A stretch of DNA of 64,000 bases, taken from assembly GCF_036026595.1 (NCBI RefSeq), contig NZ_JARZFX010000001.1:62001-126000 (forward strand), read 5' to 3'. Made by a program: the position numbers and the translations under genes. This document shows, in pieces, positions 17,582 through 26,928 of the stretch (positions within the stretch are counted from its first letter, which is position 1; each line of letters starts with the position of its first letter). Source of the stretch: Virgibacillus_P tibetensis (lineage in GTDB: Bacteria > Bacillota > Bacilli > Bacillales > Amphibacillaceae). The notes under the pieces are model-generated. The model was not told the DNA's origin. It saw nothing but the letters and a program-made list of their open reading frames with translations, and made no database searches.

Positions 17582-17772
17582 GACTGTTTATAGATAGAGT
17601 AGTCACGCGAATATAATAAATGGTTATTTACTTTTTAGTGGTGTCCTCTTTATTCAAAAATCACTTTATACATAAGGTAATTAATTGCTATTTTATCTAA
17701 TTCGCATTATCTTTGAATAATAAGGAACGTTATTAATGGTAATAAAATGTATATATAGAGGTGAATATGACT

Positions 17773-18732
17773 ATGAAGAAAATTGGTGTTTTGACAAGTG
17801 GCGGAGACGCCCCTGGAATGAATGCAGCAATACGTGCTGTAGTCAGAAAAGCAATATACCACGAAATAGAGGTATTTGGAATAAAAAATGGATTTCAAGG
17901 ACTTATGGACGGTAATATTAATAAAATGGGAATAGGCTCTGTTGGTGATATTATCCAACGTGGCGGTACGATACTTTACTCAGCACGTAGTGAGGAATTC
18001 AAAACGGATGCCGGACAAAAGAAAGGAATCGAGCAATTAAAAAAACATGAAATAGAGGGTTTAATTATAATTGGCGGAGATGGCAGCTTTCGTGGCGCCC
18101 AAAAGCTCACTGAAAAAGGATACCCATGTATAGGAGTGCCTGGTACAATTGATAACGATATTGCAGGTACTGATTTTACCATTGGATTCGATACTGCGCT
18201 TAACACAATAATTGAAGCAATTGATAAAATACGTGATACTGCAACATCTCATGAAAGAACATATGTAATTGAGGTTATGGGAAGAGATGCCGGTGATTTA
18301 GCGTTATGGTCAGGACTTGCTGATGGGGCTGAAAGTATATTAATTCCGGAGAAAAAAGATGATTTCAATGATGTGATTGATAGACTTAAACGAGGACATG
18401 AGCGTGGAAAGAAGCACAGTATTATTATTGTTGCTGAAGGAGTTGGCAGTGGCTTCGAATATGGGCAGCGTATTCAGGATGCGACAGAACTCGAAACACG
18501 AGTTACAGTGTTGGGGTATATCCAGCGCGGTGGATCACCAACAGCATCTGACCGTGTTTTGGCCAGTAGACTGGGAGCTAAAGCAGTAGATTTATTATTA
18601 GGTGGTAAAGCTGGCAAAATGGTTGGTATTCAGCATAATAAATTAGTTGATCATGATTTCATGGAAATATTGTCAGAAAAGCATGTAATAAATAATGAAA
18701 TGTATGTATTATCAAAAGAACTTTCCATATAA
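17773..18732 (+). CDS. pfkA: 6-phosphofructokinase PfkA
   Basis: ATP-dependent phosphorylation of fructose 6-phosphate, the committed step of glycolysis. 319 residues, identical in length to the B. subtilis enzyme. Motifs: LTSGGDAPGMN at the N-terminus, GGDGS near 101 and TIDND near 125 with the catalytic Asp. ATG 17773 is chosen because AGAGGTGA ends about 8 bases before it; in-frame GTG 17761 and ATG 17767 overlap or crowd that site. It forms the pfkA-pyk pair, 31 bases apart. Confidence 0.97.
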   Translation: MKKIGVLTSGGDAPGMNAAIRAVVRKAIYHEIEVFGIKNGFQGLMDGNINKMGIGSVGDIIQRGGTILYSARSEEFKTDAGQKKGIEQLKKHEIEGLIIIGGDGSFRGAQKLTEKGYPCIGVPGTIDNDIAGTDFTIGFDTALNTIIEAIDKIRDTATSHERTYVIEVMGRDAGDLALWSGLADGAESILIPEKKDDFNDVIDRLKRGHERGKKHSIIIVAEGVGSGFEYGQRIQDATELETRVTVLGYIQRGGSPTASDRVLASRLGAKAVDLLLGGKAGKMVGIQHNKLVDHDFMEILSEKHVINNEMYVLSKELSI

Positions 18733-18763
18733 ATTACAATGGAATATTGTAGGAGGATATGTT

Positions 18764-20524
18764 ATGAGAAACACTAAAATTGTTTGTACAATTGGCCCTG
18801 CATCTGAAACTGTTGAAACACTTGAAAAATTAATTGAGTCGGGAATGAATGTTGCCCGCTTAAATTTTTCCCATGGAGATTTTGAAGAGCATGGAGCCCG
18901 TATTAAAAATATACGGAAAGCAGCTGAAAATACTGGGAAAACAATAGCTATTTTATTAGATACAAAGGGACCTGAAATCAGAACAAGAAACTTTAAAGAC
19001 GGACAAGCCGAATTGGTACAAGGCAGAACCGTATATATCACAATGAAGGATGTTGAAGGTACTGCAGAACGATTCTCCATCACATATGATGAACTGATTA
19101 ATGATGTACACCAAGGCTCTAAAATTTTGCTTGACGATGGACTTATAGAGTTAGAAGTAGTGGCTGTTGATAAAGAAAATATGGAGCTGGAGACAGTAGC
19201 GCTGAACTCTGGGATTATTAAAAATAAAAAAGGTGTAAATGTACCCAATGTGTCTGTAAACTTACCAGGAATTACAGAAAAAGATGCTGCAGATATTAAG
19301 TTCGGTGTGGAACAAGGTGTTGATTTTATTGCGGCATCTTTTGTACGCCGCGCGTCTGATATCCTGGAGATAAAAGAGCTATTGGAAACAAATGGCGCTG
19401 CTAATATCCAACTCATACCGAAAATCGAAAATCAAGAAGGCGTAGATAATATTGATCGAATTTTAGAAGTAAGTGATGGATTAATGGTTGCTCGTGGTGA
19501 CTTGGGCGTAGAAATCCCTCCTGAAGATGTACCATTGGTTCAAAAACAATTAATTAAAAAATGTAACATAGCAGGAAAACCGGTTATTACTGCAACACAA
19601 ATGCTTGATTCTATGCAACGTAACCCACGACCAACAAGAGCAGAGGCCTCTGATATTGCGAATGCTATTTTTGATGGATCAGATGCGATCATGCTCTCTG
19701 GTGAAACAGCAGCAGGTTTATACCCTGTAGAGTCCGTACAAACAATGAGTAATATTGCACTAAAAGCGGAAACTGCCTTGAATCATGCATCCATACTAAA
19801 GGATCGTTCGAAAACAGTTGATATGACGATAACAGACGCAATAAGTCAATCTGTAACACATACAGCTATGAATTTAGAAGTCAGTGCTATAATTACTCCT
19901 ACTGAGAGCGGGCATACAGCTAGGATGATATCAAAATACAGACCAAAAGCACCAATTATTGCTGTAACGTTTTCTGACAGGGTTAACCGACAGCTTTCTC
20001 TGGTTTGGGGTATCCATGCTGTTATGGGTGGAAAAACTCAAACAACGGATGAAATGCTGGACGTTGCAGTTGACCGTGGATTAAGTACGGGACTGTTTGA
20101 ACGTGGCAGCAGGGTTATAATTACTGCGGGGGTCCCTGTTGGTGAAAGTGGAACAACTAACCTTTTAAAGGTTCATGTTATTGGAGATGTTATTGCAAAA
20201 GGTCAAGGTATTGGCCGCAGAAGTGCTTATGGCAGAGCTGTAATTGCAAAAACAGCTGCTGAGGCTATCGAGAAGATTAGAGAAGAAGATATACTTGTAA
20301 CTTATGGTACAGAAAGGGATATGATGCCTGCGATTGAAAAGGCCGGTGGAATCATAACAGAAGAAGGCGGTCTCACATCCCATGCTGCAGTTGTAGGTTT
20401 GAGTCTTGGTATACCTGTTATTGTTGGAGTTAAAGATGTCTTTGATTTGCTTGTTGATGGTCAGGACATCACGATAGATGGTACGAAAGGTGATATATAT
20501 AAAGGTCATACAAGCGTTCTTTAA
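18764..20524 (+). CDS. pyk: Pyruvate kinase with C-terminal PEP-utilising domain
   Basis: Converts phosphoenolpyruvate and ADP to pyruvate and ATP. It has 586 residues, longer than E. coli forms because of the extra C-terminal domain found in Bacillaceae, ending with the EGGLTSHAAVVG motif of phosphohistidine domains (about 534-545). Core motifs: CTIGPASE, RLNFSHG, the MVARGDLGVEIP region and TATQMLDSM. ATG 18764 follows AGGAGG; an upstream in-frame ATG within pfkA is not supported. Confidence 0.97.
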   Translation: MRNTKIVCTIGPASETVETLEKLIESGMNVARLNFSHGDFEEHGARIKNIRKAAENTGKTIAILLDTKGPEIRTRNFKDGQAELVQGRTVYITMKDVEGTAERFSITYDELINDVHQGSKILLDDGLIELEVVAVDKENMELETVALNSGIIKNKKGVNVPNVSVNLPGITEKDAADIKFGVEQGVDFIAASFVRRASDILEIKELLETNGAANIQLIPKIENQEGVDNIDRILEVSDGLMVARGDLGVEIPPEDVPLVQKQLIKKCNIAGKPVITATQMLDSMQRNPRPTRAEASDIANAIFDGSDAIMLSGETAAGLYPVESVQTMSNIALKAETALNHASILKDRSKTVDMTITDAISQSVTHTAMNLEVSAIITPTESGHTARMISKYRPKAPIIAVTFSDRVNRQLSLVWGIHAVMGGKTQTTDEMLDVAVDRGLSTGLFERGSRVIITAGVPVGESGTTNLLKVHVIGDVIAKGQGIGRRSAYGRAVIAKTAAEAIEKIREEDILVTYGTERDMMPAIEKAGGIITEEGGLTSHAAVVGLSLGIPVIVGVKDVFDLLVDGQDITIDGTKGDIYKGHTSVL

Positions 20525-20564
20525 GCTAAACCGAAGAATTATTGTACAACCAAAGTAGTTGAAT

Positions 20565-20593
20565 AAAAAAAGAAGGGGTCTCCTTCTTTTTTT
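20565..20593 (+). terminator. Terminator after pyk
   Basis: AAAAAAAGAAGG and CCTTCTTTTTTT form a 12-base stem with a 5-base loop and a T7 tract. Confidence 0.9.
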
Positions 20594-20616
20594 AATAGGC
20601 AAAAGGAGGAAGTTGT

Positions 20617-21006
20617 ATGAGATGGTTACTCCTTACAATGTTAATTCTATCTGCATTGGAAATAGGTGTTTTTATTTGGATAGGAGGCATCATTGGTCCA
20701 TGGTGGGTTGTTCTCATTATAATGATGACAGGTATTATAGGTGTCATGCTGGCTAAACAACAAGGACTGGAAACGTGGAAACGAGCTCAGTTTTCCATCA
20801 GTAATGGGCAAGCTCCAACTGAATATATAATTGATGGCATTTGCATATTTACTGGTGCTGTCTTTTTGTTCACACCCGGATTCATAACAGATATTGCTGG
20901 GTTTGTTTTAGTTATACCGATGACACGAGTTCCTCTCAAAAGCAGTATTCAAAGATTTATAAAGCGAATGGTGGATAAAAATACTATTGTTTACCGTAAA
21001 TGGTAA
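20617..21006 (+). CDS. fxsA: FxsA-family membrane protein
   Basis: 129 residues with a conserved FxsA core: helices at about 5-22 and 28-46, the QGLETWKRAQ segment and the third hydrophobic stretch AVFLFTPGFITDIAGFVLVIP. FxsA relieves exclusion of phage T7 in E. coli when overproduced; its role in Bacillaceae (YtzA) is unknown. ATG follows AAAGGAGG. It converges with ytvI, 3 bases apart with no terminator between them. Confidence 0.85.
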   Translation: MRWLLLTMLILSALEIGVFIWIGGIIGPWWVVLIIMMTGIIGVMLAKQQGLETWKRAQFSISNGQAPTEYIIDGICIFTGAVFLFTPGFITDIAGFVLVIPMTRVPLKSSIQRFIKRMVDKNTIVYRKW

Positions 21007-21009
21007 CTT

Positions 21010-22116
21010 CTATCCTCTAATAAATAACAATACACGTCTAAATATCCCTGCTCGGTATAAAGCATTTAAAAAAATTAATAATATGGGGGCGACCAGCAAT
21101 CCTGGCAGTCCCCATATTTGTATGCTTAAGAACAGTGTAACAAGTGCTGCGAGTGGATTAATGCCAATACTGGATGAAAGAATCTTTGGCTCAAGTACTT
21201 GGCGCGTTACCACAACTACCATGTATAATACTGTTAAACTAATAGTCATTGAGTAATGTCCTGTAAAAAACAAATAAGTAATCCAAGGTAAGAAGATAAA
21301 ACCGGTTCCAATATAAGGTAATAAGTCAATGGCTGCAGCTAGTAATGCGATGGTAAGAGCATGTTCTATGTTTAAGATCAATAAACCTGTTAATAGTAAG
21401 GCTGCGGTTATAGAGATTAATATCAGCTGTGCTTTAACGAAGCCGTACAGCGCTTTTTTTAGTTGTTCAATAATATGTTTAATTGATTGATTGATAACTT
21501 CTGGTACGAACTTGTTGAGGGAATGTTTTAAGGATATCCAGTCATTTGTAATAAAAAAAGTTGCCAGCAAAATAAATATAAAAATGGTAAACGAATTTGG
21601 CAAAACGCTTAGAACGTTAGGTATATTTAATAAAAAACCTTGAAATAAGGCTGCTCCTGATGTGGAAATCTGATTTATAAGCTGTCTTATATTTTCACTA
21701 ATAGCTAATTGCTGAGATGAGTCCAATGTATGGAATAAAGAAGTAAGCTTATGATATAAAGGCAGCACCTGATTATTAATGAACACATCAACTAAGGCAG
21801 TAAAAGTATGAAAATGAACCGGCACCTTTTCTGCTAGATATTCAGTCCCTTGAACAATCTCAGTAACAATAAAAAAAAGAACACCAATAATGAATACTAA
21901 TATCGTTGCAATAACTGCAATAGTAGCAAGTGGTCTGGGAAATTTTAGTTTCATTTCTAAGAAGGAGACAAATGGGTTTAAAAAGAACGATAAAATTATT
22001 GCGAAGAAGATAGGATAAAGATAAATAAATGCATATTTAATAAAGAAAAAGCAACTGATGATTATTAAAATAACTATAAACATTCTCAATACCTGATAAC
22101 TCAGTTGTTTGTACAT
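21010..22116 (-). CDS. ytvI: YtvI: AI-2E-type family transporter / membrane protein
   Basis: 368 residues with about seven hydrophobic helices in the AI-2 exporter (UPF0118) pattern: two N-terminal helices with YPIFFAIILSFFLNPFV, a hydrophilic domain around 80-170, then the C-terminal helical block containing LLPYIGTGFIFLPW. Substrate is unknown; relatives include sodium/proton antiporters and the TqsA quorum protein. Same position as B. subtilis ytvI, near citZ. Confidence 0.88.
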   Translation of the reverse strand: MYKQLSYQVLRMFIVILIIISCFFFIKYAFIYLYPIFFAIILSFFLNPFVSFLEMKLKFPRPLATIAVIATILVFIIGVLFFIVTEIVQGTEYLAEKVPVHFHTFTALVDVFINNQVLPLYHKLTSLFHTLDSSQQLAISENIRQLINQISTSGAALFQGFLLNIPNVLSVLPNSFTIFIFILLATFFITNDWISLKHSLNKFVPEVINQSIKHIIEQLKKALYGFVKAQLILISITAALLLTGLLILNIEHALTIALLAAAIDLLPYIGTGFIFLPWITYLFFTGHYSMTISLTVLYMVVVVTRQVLEPKILSSSIGINPLAALVTLFLSIQIWGLPGLLVAPILLIFLNALYRAGIFRRVLLFIRG

Positions 22117-22187
22117 AGTCCTACCCCATTTATTACTTTATTTAAAGCTTGTATTATTTTACATATGATAGTAGGGGTGAAAATAGA

Positions 22188-22262
22188 ATGGGACTTTACC
22201 AGGTTATGAAAAGGTTGTCCGCTGCCCGCATAGGAAAAATTAGAATCCAAGAAGAAGATTAA
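22188..22262 (+). CDS. Candidate 24-residue small protein
   Basis: An ATG with TAGGGGTG placed 7-8 bases upstream opens a 24-codon frame (start GLYQVMKRLSAAR, end QEED): basic in the middle, acidic at the end. It lies in the 367-base gap between ytvI and citZ, where B. subtilis carries ytwI. There is no evidence of conservation here, so this may be chance. Confidence 0.3.
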   Translation: MGLYQVMKRLSAARIGKIRIQEED

Positions 22263-22344
22263 TGAAAATAGTGTGCTTTTTAGCTTGTCTTTTGTAATAA
22301 ATAGCTTTTTCTGTAAATATATTAATGATTTTAGACGGTTTCAA

Positions 22345-22373
22345 TTCACTTTATAATCATAATACTTTATAAT
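22345..22373 (+). promoter_or_regulatory. Candidate promoter of citZ
   Basis: TTCACT, a 17-base spacer and TATAAT, about 110 bases before the citZ start. The long leader between them shows no structure I can name. Confidence 0.5.
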
Positions 22374-22483
22374 TAGCAATGGGGATGACAATGTGTAATC
22401 TGGACATCTTGTCGTTTATGGATATTAATGAATGATATTCTTAAAAGGTAAGAACAATTTATAGAAAAAGGAGAGGGTTTGTT

Positions 22484-23602
22484 ATGACAGCAACAACAAA
22501 GGGACTCGAAGGGGTTGTAGCAACTCAATCGTCAATCAGTTCGATTATTGATGATCAATTAACTTACGTTGGTTATAAAATTGACGATTTAGCTGAAAAT
22601 TCTAGTTTTGAGGAAGTAGTTTTTTTATTATGGAATAAAAAGCTTCCAAATAAAATGGAATTAGATAATTTTAAAGCAGAACTTGCTGCAAATATGGAAT
22701 TACCTGAAGCCATTATTGATCATTTACGCTCCTATGACCTATCAACAGTTCATCCAATGGCAGCATTGCGTACAGCTGTTTCACTTTTAGGTCTGTTCGA
22801 TAACGAAGCTGATGTGATGGAAGAAGAGGCCAATAAACGCAAGGCAGTTCGTTTGCAAGCCAAGATCTCAACTATTGTAACCGCGTTCGCTAGAATTCGC
22901 CAAGGGAAGGATCCTGTTCAACCGAAAAAAGAATTTGGCTATGCAGAAAACTTCCTCTTCATGCTTAATGGCAAAGACCCAGAGGACATTGAAGTGGAAG
23001 CAGTAAATAAGGCGTTGGTACTTCATGCTGATCATGAACTTAATGCATCTACCTTTACTGCAAGAGTGTGTGTTGCAACTCTATCAGATATTTATTCTGG
23101 AGTTACCTCAGCCATTGGAGCCCTAAAAGGACCATTGCATGGCGGTGCAAATGAAAATGTTATGAAAATGCTTTCTGAGATTGGTGAGGAAGATAATGCG
23201 ATTCCGTATATCAAGGAGAAACTAGCAAACAAAGAAAAGATTATGGGAATGGGACACCGAGTATATAAAAATGGTGATCCGCGTGCTAAGTTCCTAAAAG
23301 AAATGTCTAAGCAACTGACTGAACTTACCGGTCAATCTAAATGGTATAATATGTCGGTAAAAATAGAAGATTATATAAAAGATAATAAAGGACTGCCAGC
23401 TAATGTGGACTTTTATTCTGCATCTGTTTATCACAGTTTAGGAATTGACCATGATTTGTTCACTCCAATATTTGCTGTTAGCCGTGTGTCTGGATGGTTA
23501 GCTCATATTCTTGAGCAGTATGATAATAATCGTTTAATTCGTCCACGTGCAGAATATATTGGACCTAAGGCACCTGAATATGTAGCAATTGAAAACCGTT
23601 AA
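22484..23602 (+). CDS. citZ: Citrate synthase CitZ
   Basis: Condenses oxaloacetate and acetyl-CoA to citrate, the entry step of the TCA cycle. 372 residues, the short Gram-positive type. Motifs: GVVATQSSISSI near the N-terminus, GPLHGGANENVM near 215 (active His), MGHRVYKNGDPRA near 257 and the SRVSGWLAHILEQ C-terminal arginine region. ATG follows AAAAGGAGAGGG. It heads citZ-icd-mdh, as in B. subtilis, though a 177-base gap with hairpins separates it from icd. Confidence 0.97.
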   Translation: MTATTKGLEGVVATQSSISSIIDDQLTYVGYKIDDLAENSSFEEVVFLLWNKKLPNKMELDNFKAELAANMELPEAIIDHLRSYDLSTVHPMAALRTAVSLLGLFDNEADVMEEEANKRKAVRLQAKISTIVTAFARIRQGKDPVQPKKEFGYAENFLFMLNGKDPEDIEVEAVNKALVLHADHELNASTFTARVCVATLSDIYSGVTSAIGALKGPLHGGANENVMKMLSEIGEEDNAIPYIKEKLANKEKIMGMGHRVYKNGDPRAKFLKEMSKQLTELTGQSKWYNMSVKIEDYIKDNKGLPANVDFYSASVYHSLGIDHDLFTPIFAVSRVSGWLAHILEQYDNNRLIRPRAEYIGPKAPEYVAIENR

Positions 23603-23650
23603 GTTAACCACACCCGCCGGAGTCTCCGGCTATTATTGTGGAGTGAGAGA

Positions 23651-23679
23651 CCAGCTAATTGCCACGTAATATAAGCTGG
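23651..23679 (+). other. Hairpin-forming inverted repeat between citZ and icd
   Basis: CCAGCT and AGCTGG are 17 bases apart. A GC-rich hairpin (GCCGGA/TCCGGC, about 23615-23630) lies upstream. Neither has a T tract, so they may adjust the citZ:icd ratio through processing or partial termination. Confidence 0.35.
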
Positions 23680-23779
23680 AATTCTGAGTAAGCTATTGCA
23701 GGTAGAGCAACTCTACTGAATGAAGTTTTACTTTATGTTACTATAATTATGTATGAAGATGACTAGGAGGAAATTTATT

Positions 23780-25045
23780 ATGACACAAAAGATCAGCGTT
23801 GAAAATGGAAAAATGAATGTACCTAACAATCCAATCATTCCTTTTATTGAAGGGGATGGAACAGGCCCGGATATCTGGGCGTCGGCAAGCAGAGTAATCG
23901 AAGCAGCAGTAGAAAAAGCATATAATGGCACGAAAAAGATTGAATGGATGGAAGTCTTTGCAGGACAAAAGGCGTATGACCAGACATCAGAATGGTTGCC
24001 ACAGGATACACTTGATAAAATTAATGAATATAAAATTGCAATTAAAGGACCTCTAACTACACCAATTGGAGGCGGAATCCGTTCTTTAAATGTTGCATTA
24101 CGTCAAGAACTTGACTTGTTCACATGCTTACGTCCTGTAAGATACTTTGAAGGTGTTCCTTCTCCAGTTAAACGTCCTGAAGATGTTGACATGGTTATCT
24201 TCCGTGAAAATACGGAAGACATTTATGCAGGAATCGAATGGCAAAAGGGTTCTGATGAAGTTAAGAAAGTTATTGAATTCCTGAAGAATGAAATGAACGT
24301 TAAAAATATTCGCTTCCCTGAAACATCTGGGATTGGAGTAAAACCAGTATCTGAAGAGGGTACGAAACGTTTAGTACGTTCAAGTATAGAATACGCATTA
24401 AATGAAGGTCGCAAAAGTGTTACTTTAGTACATAAAGGTAACATCATGAAATTCACTGAAGGTGCATTTAAAGCCTGGGGTTATGAAGTTGCTGAAGAAG
24501 AATATGGCGATAAGGTATTTACATGGGCTGAGTATGACCGCATCGTTGAAAAAGATGGTAAAGAAGCAGCAAACAAAGCACAGGACGAAGCTATTGCTTC
24601 AGGGAGAATTCTCGTAAAAGATTCAATTGCTGATATTTTCCTTCAACAAATTCTGACTCGTCCAAAAGAGTTTGACGTTGTTGCTACAATGAACCTGAAT
24701 GGTGACTATATCTCTGATGCATTAGCTGCACAGGTTGGTGGTATAGGAATAGCGCCAGGCGCGAACATTAATTACGATACAGGTCATGCCATTTTTGAAG
24801 CAACACATGGTACAGCACCTAAATATGCTGGATTAGATAAAGTAAACCCATCTTCTGTAATTCTCTCTGGCGTATTGATGCTAGAACATCTCGAATGGAG
24901 AGAGGCTGCTGATTTGATTACAAAAGCTATGGACAAAACAATTGCTTCAAAAGTGGTAACATATGATTTTGCTCGTCTAATGGATGGTGCTACTGAGGTA
25001 AAATGTTCTGATTTCGGTAATGAATTAATAAAAAACATGGGTTAA
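23780..25045 (+). CDS. icd: NADP-dependent isocitrate dehydrogenase
   Basis: Oxidative decarboxylation of isocitrate to 2-oxoglutarate. 421 residues. Motifs: PFIEGDGTGPDIW (about 22-34), the substrate loop TTPIGGGIRSLNVALRQ with the regulatory Ser, FRENTEDIYAGIE near 145 and the NLNGDYISDALAAQVGG metal site. ATG 23780 follows TAGGAGG; the in-frame ATG 27 bases upstream precedes that site. Confidence 0.97.
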   Translation: MTQKISVENGKMNVPNNPIIPFIEGDGTGPDIWASASRVIEAAVEKAYNGTKKIEWMEVFAGQKAYDQTSEWLPQDTLDKINEYKIAIKGPLTTPIGGGIRSLNVALRQELDLFTCLRPVRYFEGVPSPVKRPEDVDMVIFRENTEDIYAGIEWQKGSDEVKKVIEFLKNEMNVKNIRFPETSGIGVKPVSEEGTKRLVRSSIEYALNEGRKSVTLVHKGNIMKFTEGAFKAWGYEVAEEEYGDKVFTWAEYDRIVEKDGKEAANKAQDEAIASGRILVKDSIADIFLQQILTRPKEFDVVATMNLNGDYISDALAAQVGGIGIAPGANINYDTGHAIFEATHGTAPKYAGLDKVNPSSVILSGVLMLEHLEWREAADLITKAMDKTIASKVVTYDFARLMDGATEVKCSDFGNELIKNMG

Positions 25046-25101
25046 TTCTGCAATAGTCTGTTTCAAATAGTAGTAGTGTAATAACGATGGGAGGATTTAA
25101 A

Positions 25102-26040
25102 ATGGCAATAAGAAGAGCTAAAATATCAGTAATCGGTTCTGGCTTTACGGGTGCAACAACTGCATTGATGCTGGCCCAAAAAGAACTTGGGGATGTTGTA
25201 CTTGTAGATATTCCAGCAATGGAGGATCCGACAAAAGGTAAAGCGCTTGATATGCTTGAAGCCAGCCCAGTTCAAGGTTTTGATGCTAAAATTACGGGAA
25301 CATCAAACTATGAAGATACAAAAGATTCTGACCTGGTAATCATTACAGCAGGTATTGCTCGTAAACCTGGTATGAGCCGCGATGATCTGGTTAACACAAA
25401 CGCTAAAATTATGAAGTCAGTTGCTAAAGAGATTGTAAAGTTTTCACCAGAAACATTTATCGTTGTATTAACAAACCCAGTTGATGCGATGACATATACT
25501 GTATTTAAAGAATCAGGCTTGCCAAAAGAACGTGTTATAGGACAATCAGGTGTACTTGATACAGCTCGATTCCGTACATTCGTAGCAGAAGAACTTAACC
25601 TGTCAGTTAAGGATGTTACAGGTTTTGTTCTAGGTGGGCACGGTGATGATATGGTTCCGTTAATTCGTTATTCATACGCAGGTGGAATTCCACTGGAAAA
25701 ACTAATACCTAAAGATCGTCTTGATGCAATTGTTGAACGTACTCGTAAAGGTGGAGGAGAAATTGTCGGTCTACTGGGTAACGGTAGTGCTTATTATGCT
25801 CCTGCTGCCTCGTTAACCGTTATGGCCGAAGCAATCATTAAAGATCAACGCCGGGTACTTCCTTCCATCGCCTATTTAGAAGGTGAATACGGTTATTCTA
25901 ATATTTACCTGGGAGTTCCAACAGTCTTAGGTGGTAAGGGTATTGAAGAAATTATTGAATTAGATTTAACAGACGACGAAAGAGCTGAATTAGATAAGTC
26001 AGCAGAATCTGTTAAAAATGTACTGGATGTATTAGAATAA
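25102..26040 (+). CDS. mdh: Malate dehydrogenase
   Basis: Interconverts malate and oxaloacetate with NAD. 312 residues, LDH-like type. Motifs: GSGFTGATTA at the NAD site (about 11-20), RKPGMSRDDL for substrate, LTNPVDAMTY and the catalytic His in GGHGDDMVPL (about 177). GSGFTGAT replaces the commoner GxGxxGxx start seen as GAGFTG in relatives. ATG 25102 is set by GGGAGG; in-frame ATG 25087 lies upstream of it. A strong terminator closes the cluster. Confidence 0.97.
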   Translation: MAIRRAKISVIGSGFTGATTALMLAQKELGDVVLVDIPAMEDPTKGKALDMLEASPVQGFDAKITGTSNYEDTKDSDLVIITAGIARKPGMSRDDLVNTNAKIMKSVAKEIVKFSPETFIVVLTNPVDAMTYTVFKESGLPKERVIGQSGVLDTARFRTFVAEELNLSVKDVTGFVLGGHGDDMVPLIRYSYAGGIPLEKLIPKDRLDAIVERTRKGGGEIVGLLGNGSAYYAPAASLTVMAEAIIKDQRRVLPSIAYLEGEYGYSNIYLGVPTVLGGKGIEEIIELDLTDDERAELDKSAESVKNVLDVLE

Positions 26041-26051
26041 TCTATAGAAGT

Positions 26052-26092
26052 GCCTCTGTTCACAGTTACTACTGAACAGAGGCTCTTTTTAA
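26052..26092 (+). terminator. Terminator after mdh
   Basis: GCCTCTGTTCA and TGAACAGAGGC form an 11-base perfect stem with a 10-base loop, followed by TCTTTTT. It abuts the dispersed repeat beginning at 26091. Confidence 0.92.
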
Positions 26093-26206
26093 AAGGTAAG
26101 AAAGTATAGATTTTTGGCTGCAATTAATTCTTACACTTAAACAGCAAATGTCCAGCTCCGACGGACAACTGTTTTCGGTGGGACGAGCCCCGCGCTTTTG
26201 TTCAAA
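26091..26206. repeat. Dispersed intergenic repeat, copy 1
   Basis: About 55 bases (26091-26145) match 35555-35608 with few changes, including GGTAAGAAAGTA, TTTTGGCTGCAATTAATTC and TTACACTTAAACAGC. Both copies also end with GCGCTTTTGT-x-CAA. The common part holds an inverted repeat GTAAGAA/TTCTTAC. The middle differs: here it has TGTCC/GGACA and GCTC/GAGC arms. Confidence 0.75.
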
Positions 26207-26276
26207 TTAGCCATTAGCACTTAGCATTAATCTTTGGTATAATAGAAAACGCTTACATATTTGGAGGTGGTTTTAA

Positions 26277-26753
26277 TTGATAGGTAAAAAAAGAAAGCTG
26301 GGTAAAGAAATTAATGATTTAAAAGTAGGAGATACATATACTTCAGCAAAGGTTATTGAGGACAAAGACTTACTGCTGTACTTAGGTTTAACAGATGATG
26401 CAAACCCATTATATATTCAGCATGATTATGCATCCCAAACACCATATGAAAAGCCAATTGTTCCATCAGTTATGCTGTTTGGGATGATTTCATCCATCGT
26501 TTCCATGCACTTACCTGGACCTGGAAGCCATATTACACAGCATGAAATGTCTTTTCCTAAGCCGGTTTATCATAGTTCTGAGGTGAAGTTTACCATTGAG
26601 ATTATAGCTATAGACAAACCGAACCACCAAGTGACTCTATCTGTCATTGGTTTTGACTATGAGGGTGATGAAATTGTAAATGGAAAGCTTTATGTTTGTC
26701 CATCCTATAAACTAAACTCTCTAACAGCAAGCTCTTTAGAAAATTTCTTTTAG
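26277..26753 (+). CDS. MaoC-like hotdog protein
   Basis: 158 residues with a single-hotdog MaoC/enoyl-hydratase-like fold: DADNPLY-type motif (TDDANPLYIQHDYA, about 37-50), with the catalytic-type Asp and a His nearby, and the PSVMLFGMISSIVSMHLPGPGSHI segment typical of (R)-hydratases. The real substrate is unknown. TTG 26277 is the start, with GGAGGTGG 6-8 bases before it. A similar gene sits between mdh and phoP in many Bacillaceae. Confidence 0.8.
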   Translation: MIGKKRKLGKEINDLKVGDTYTSAKVIEDKDLLLYLGLTDDANPLYIQHDYASQTPYEKPIVPSVMLFGMISSIVSMHLPGPGSHITQHEMSFPKPVYHSSEVKFTIEIIAIDKPNHQVTLSVIGFDYEGDEIVNGKLYVCPSYKLNSLTASSLENFF

Positions 26754-26759
26754 AAGTAA

Positions 26760-26802
26760 AAATACATACTATTCTCTATAAAGGGGATAGTATTTTGTAT
26801 TT
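26760..26802 (+). terminator. Terminator after the MaoC-like gene
   Basis: AAATAC..ATACTATTC pairs with GGATAGTAT..GTATTT, giving a bipartite stem before an ATTTATTT tail. Confidence 0.65.
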
Positions 26803-26928
26803 ATTTCTCCTGCATTGTAAAATATTATTTACAAACAGCTTCTTCGGTTCACTTTATTCATCATTCATTGTAAGATTAAAGAAACACTTCTGGTTTTTAT
26901 ATGGTGTGAATAGAAATGGGGTGAGGGG

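Noticed and set aside
18712..19416. 234-codon minus-strand frame opposite pyk
   Set aside because: It lies wholly across the conserved pyk gene, has no ribosome site and low-complexity Ser/Thr-rich translation typical of a shadow frame.
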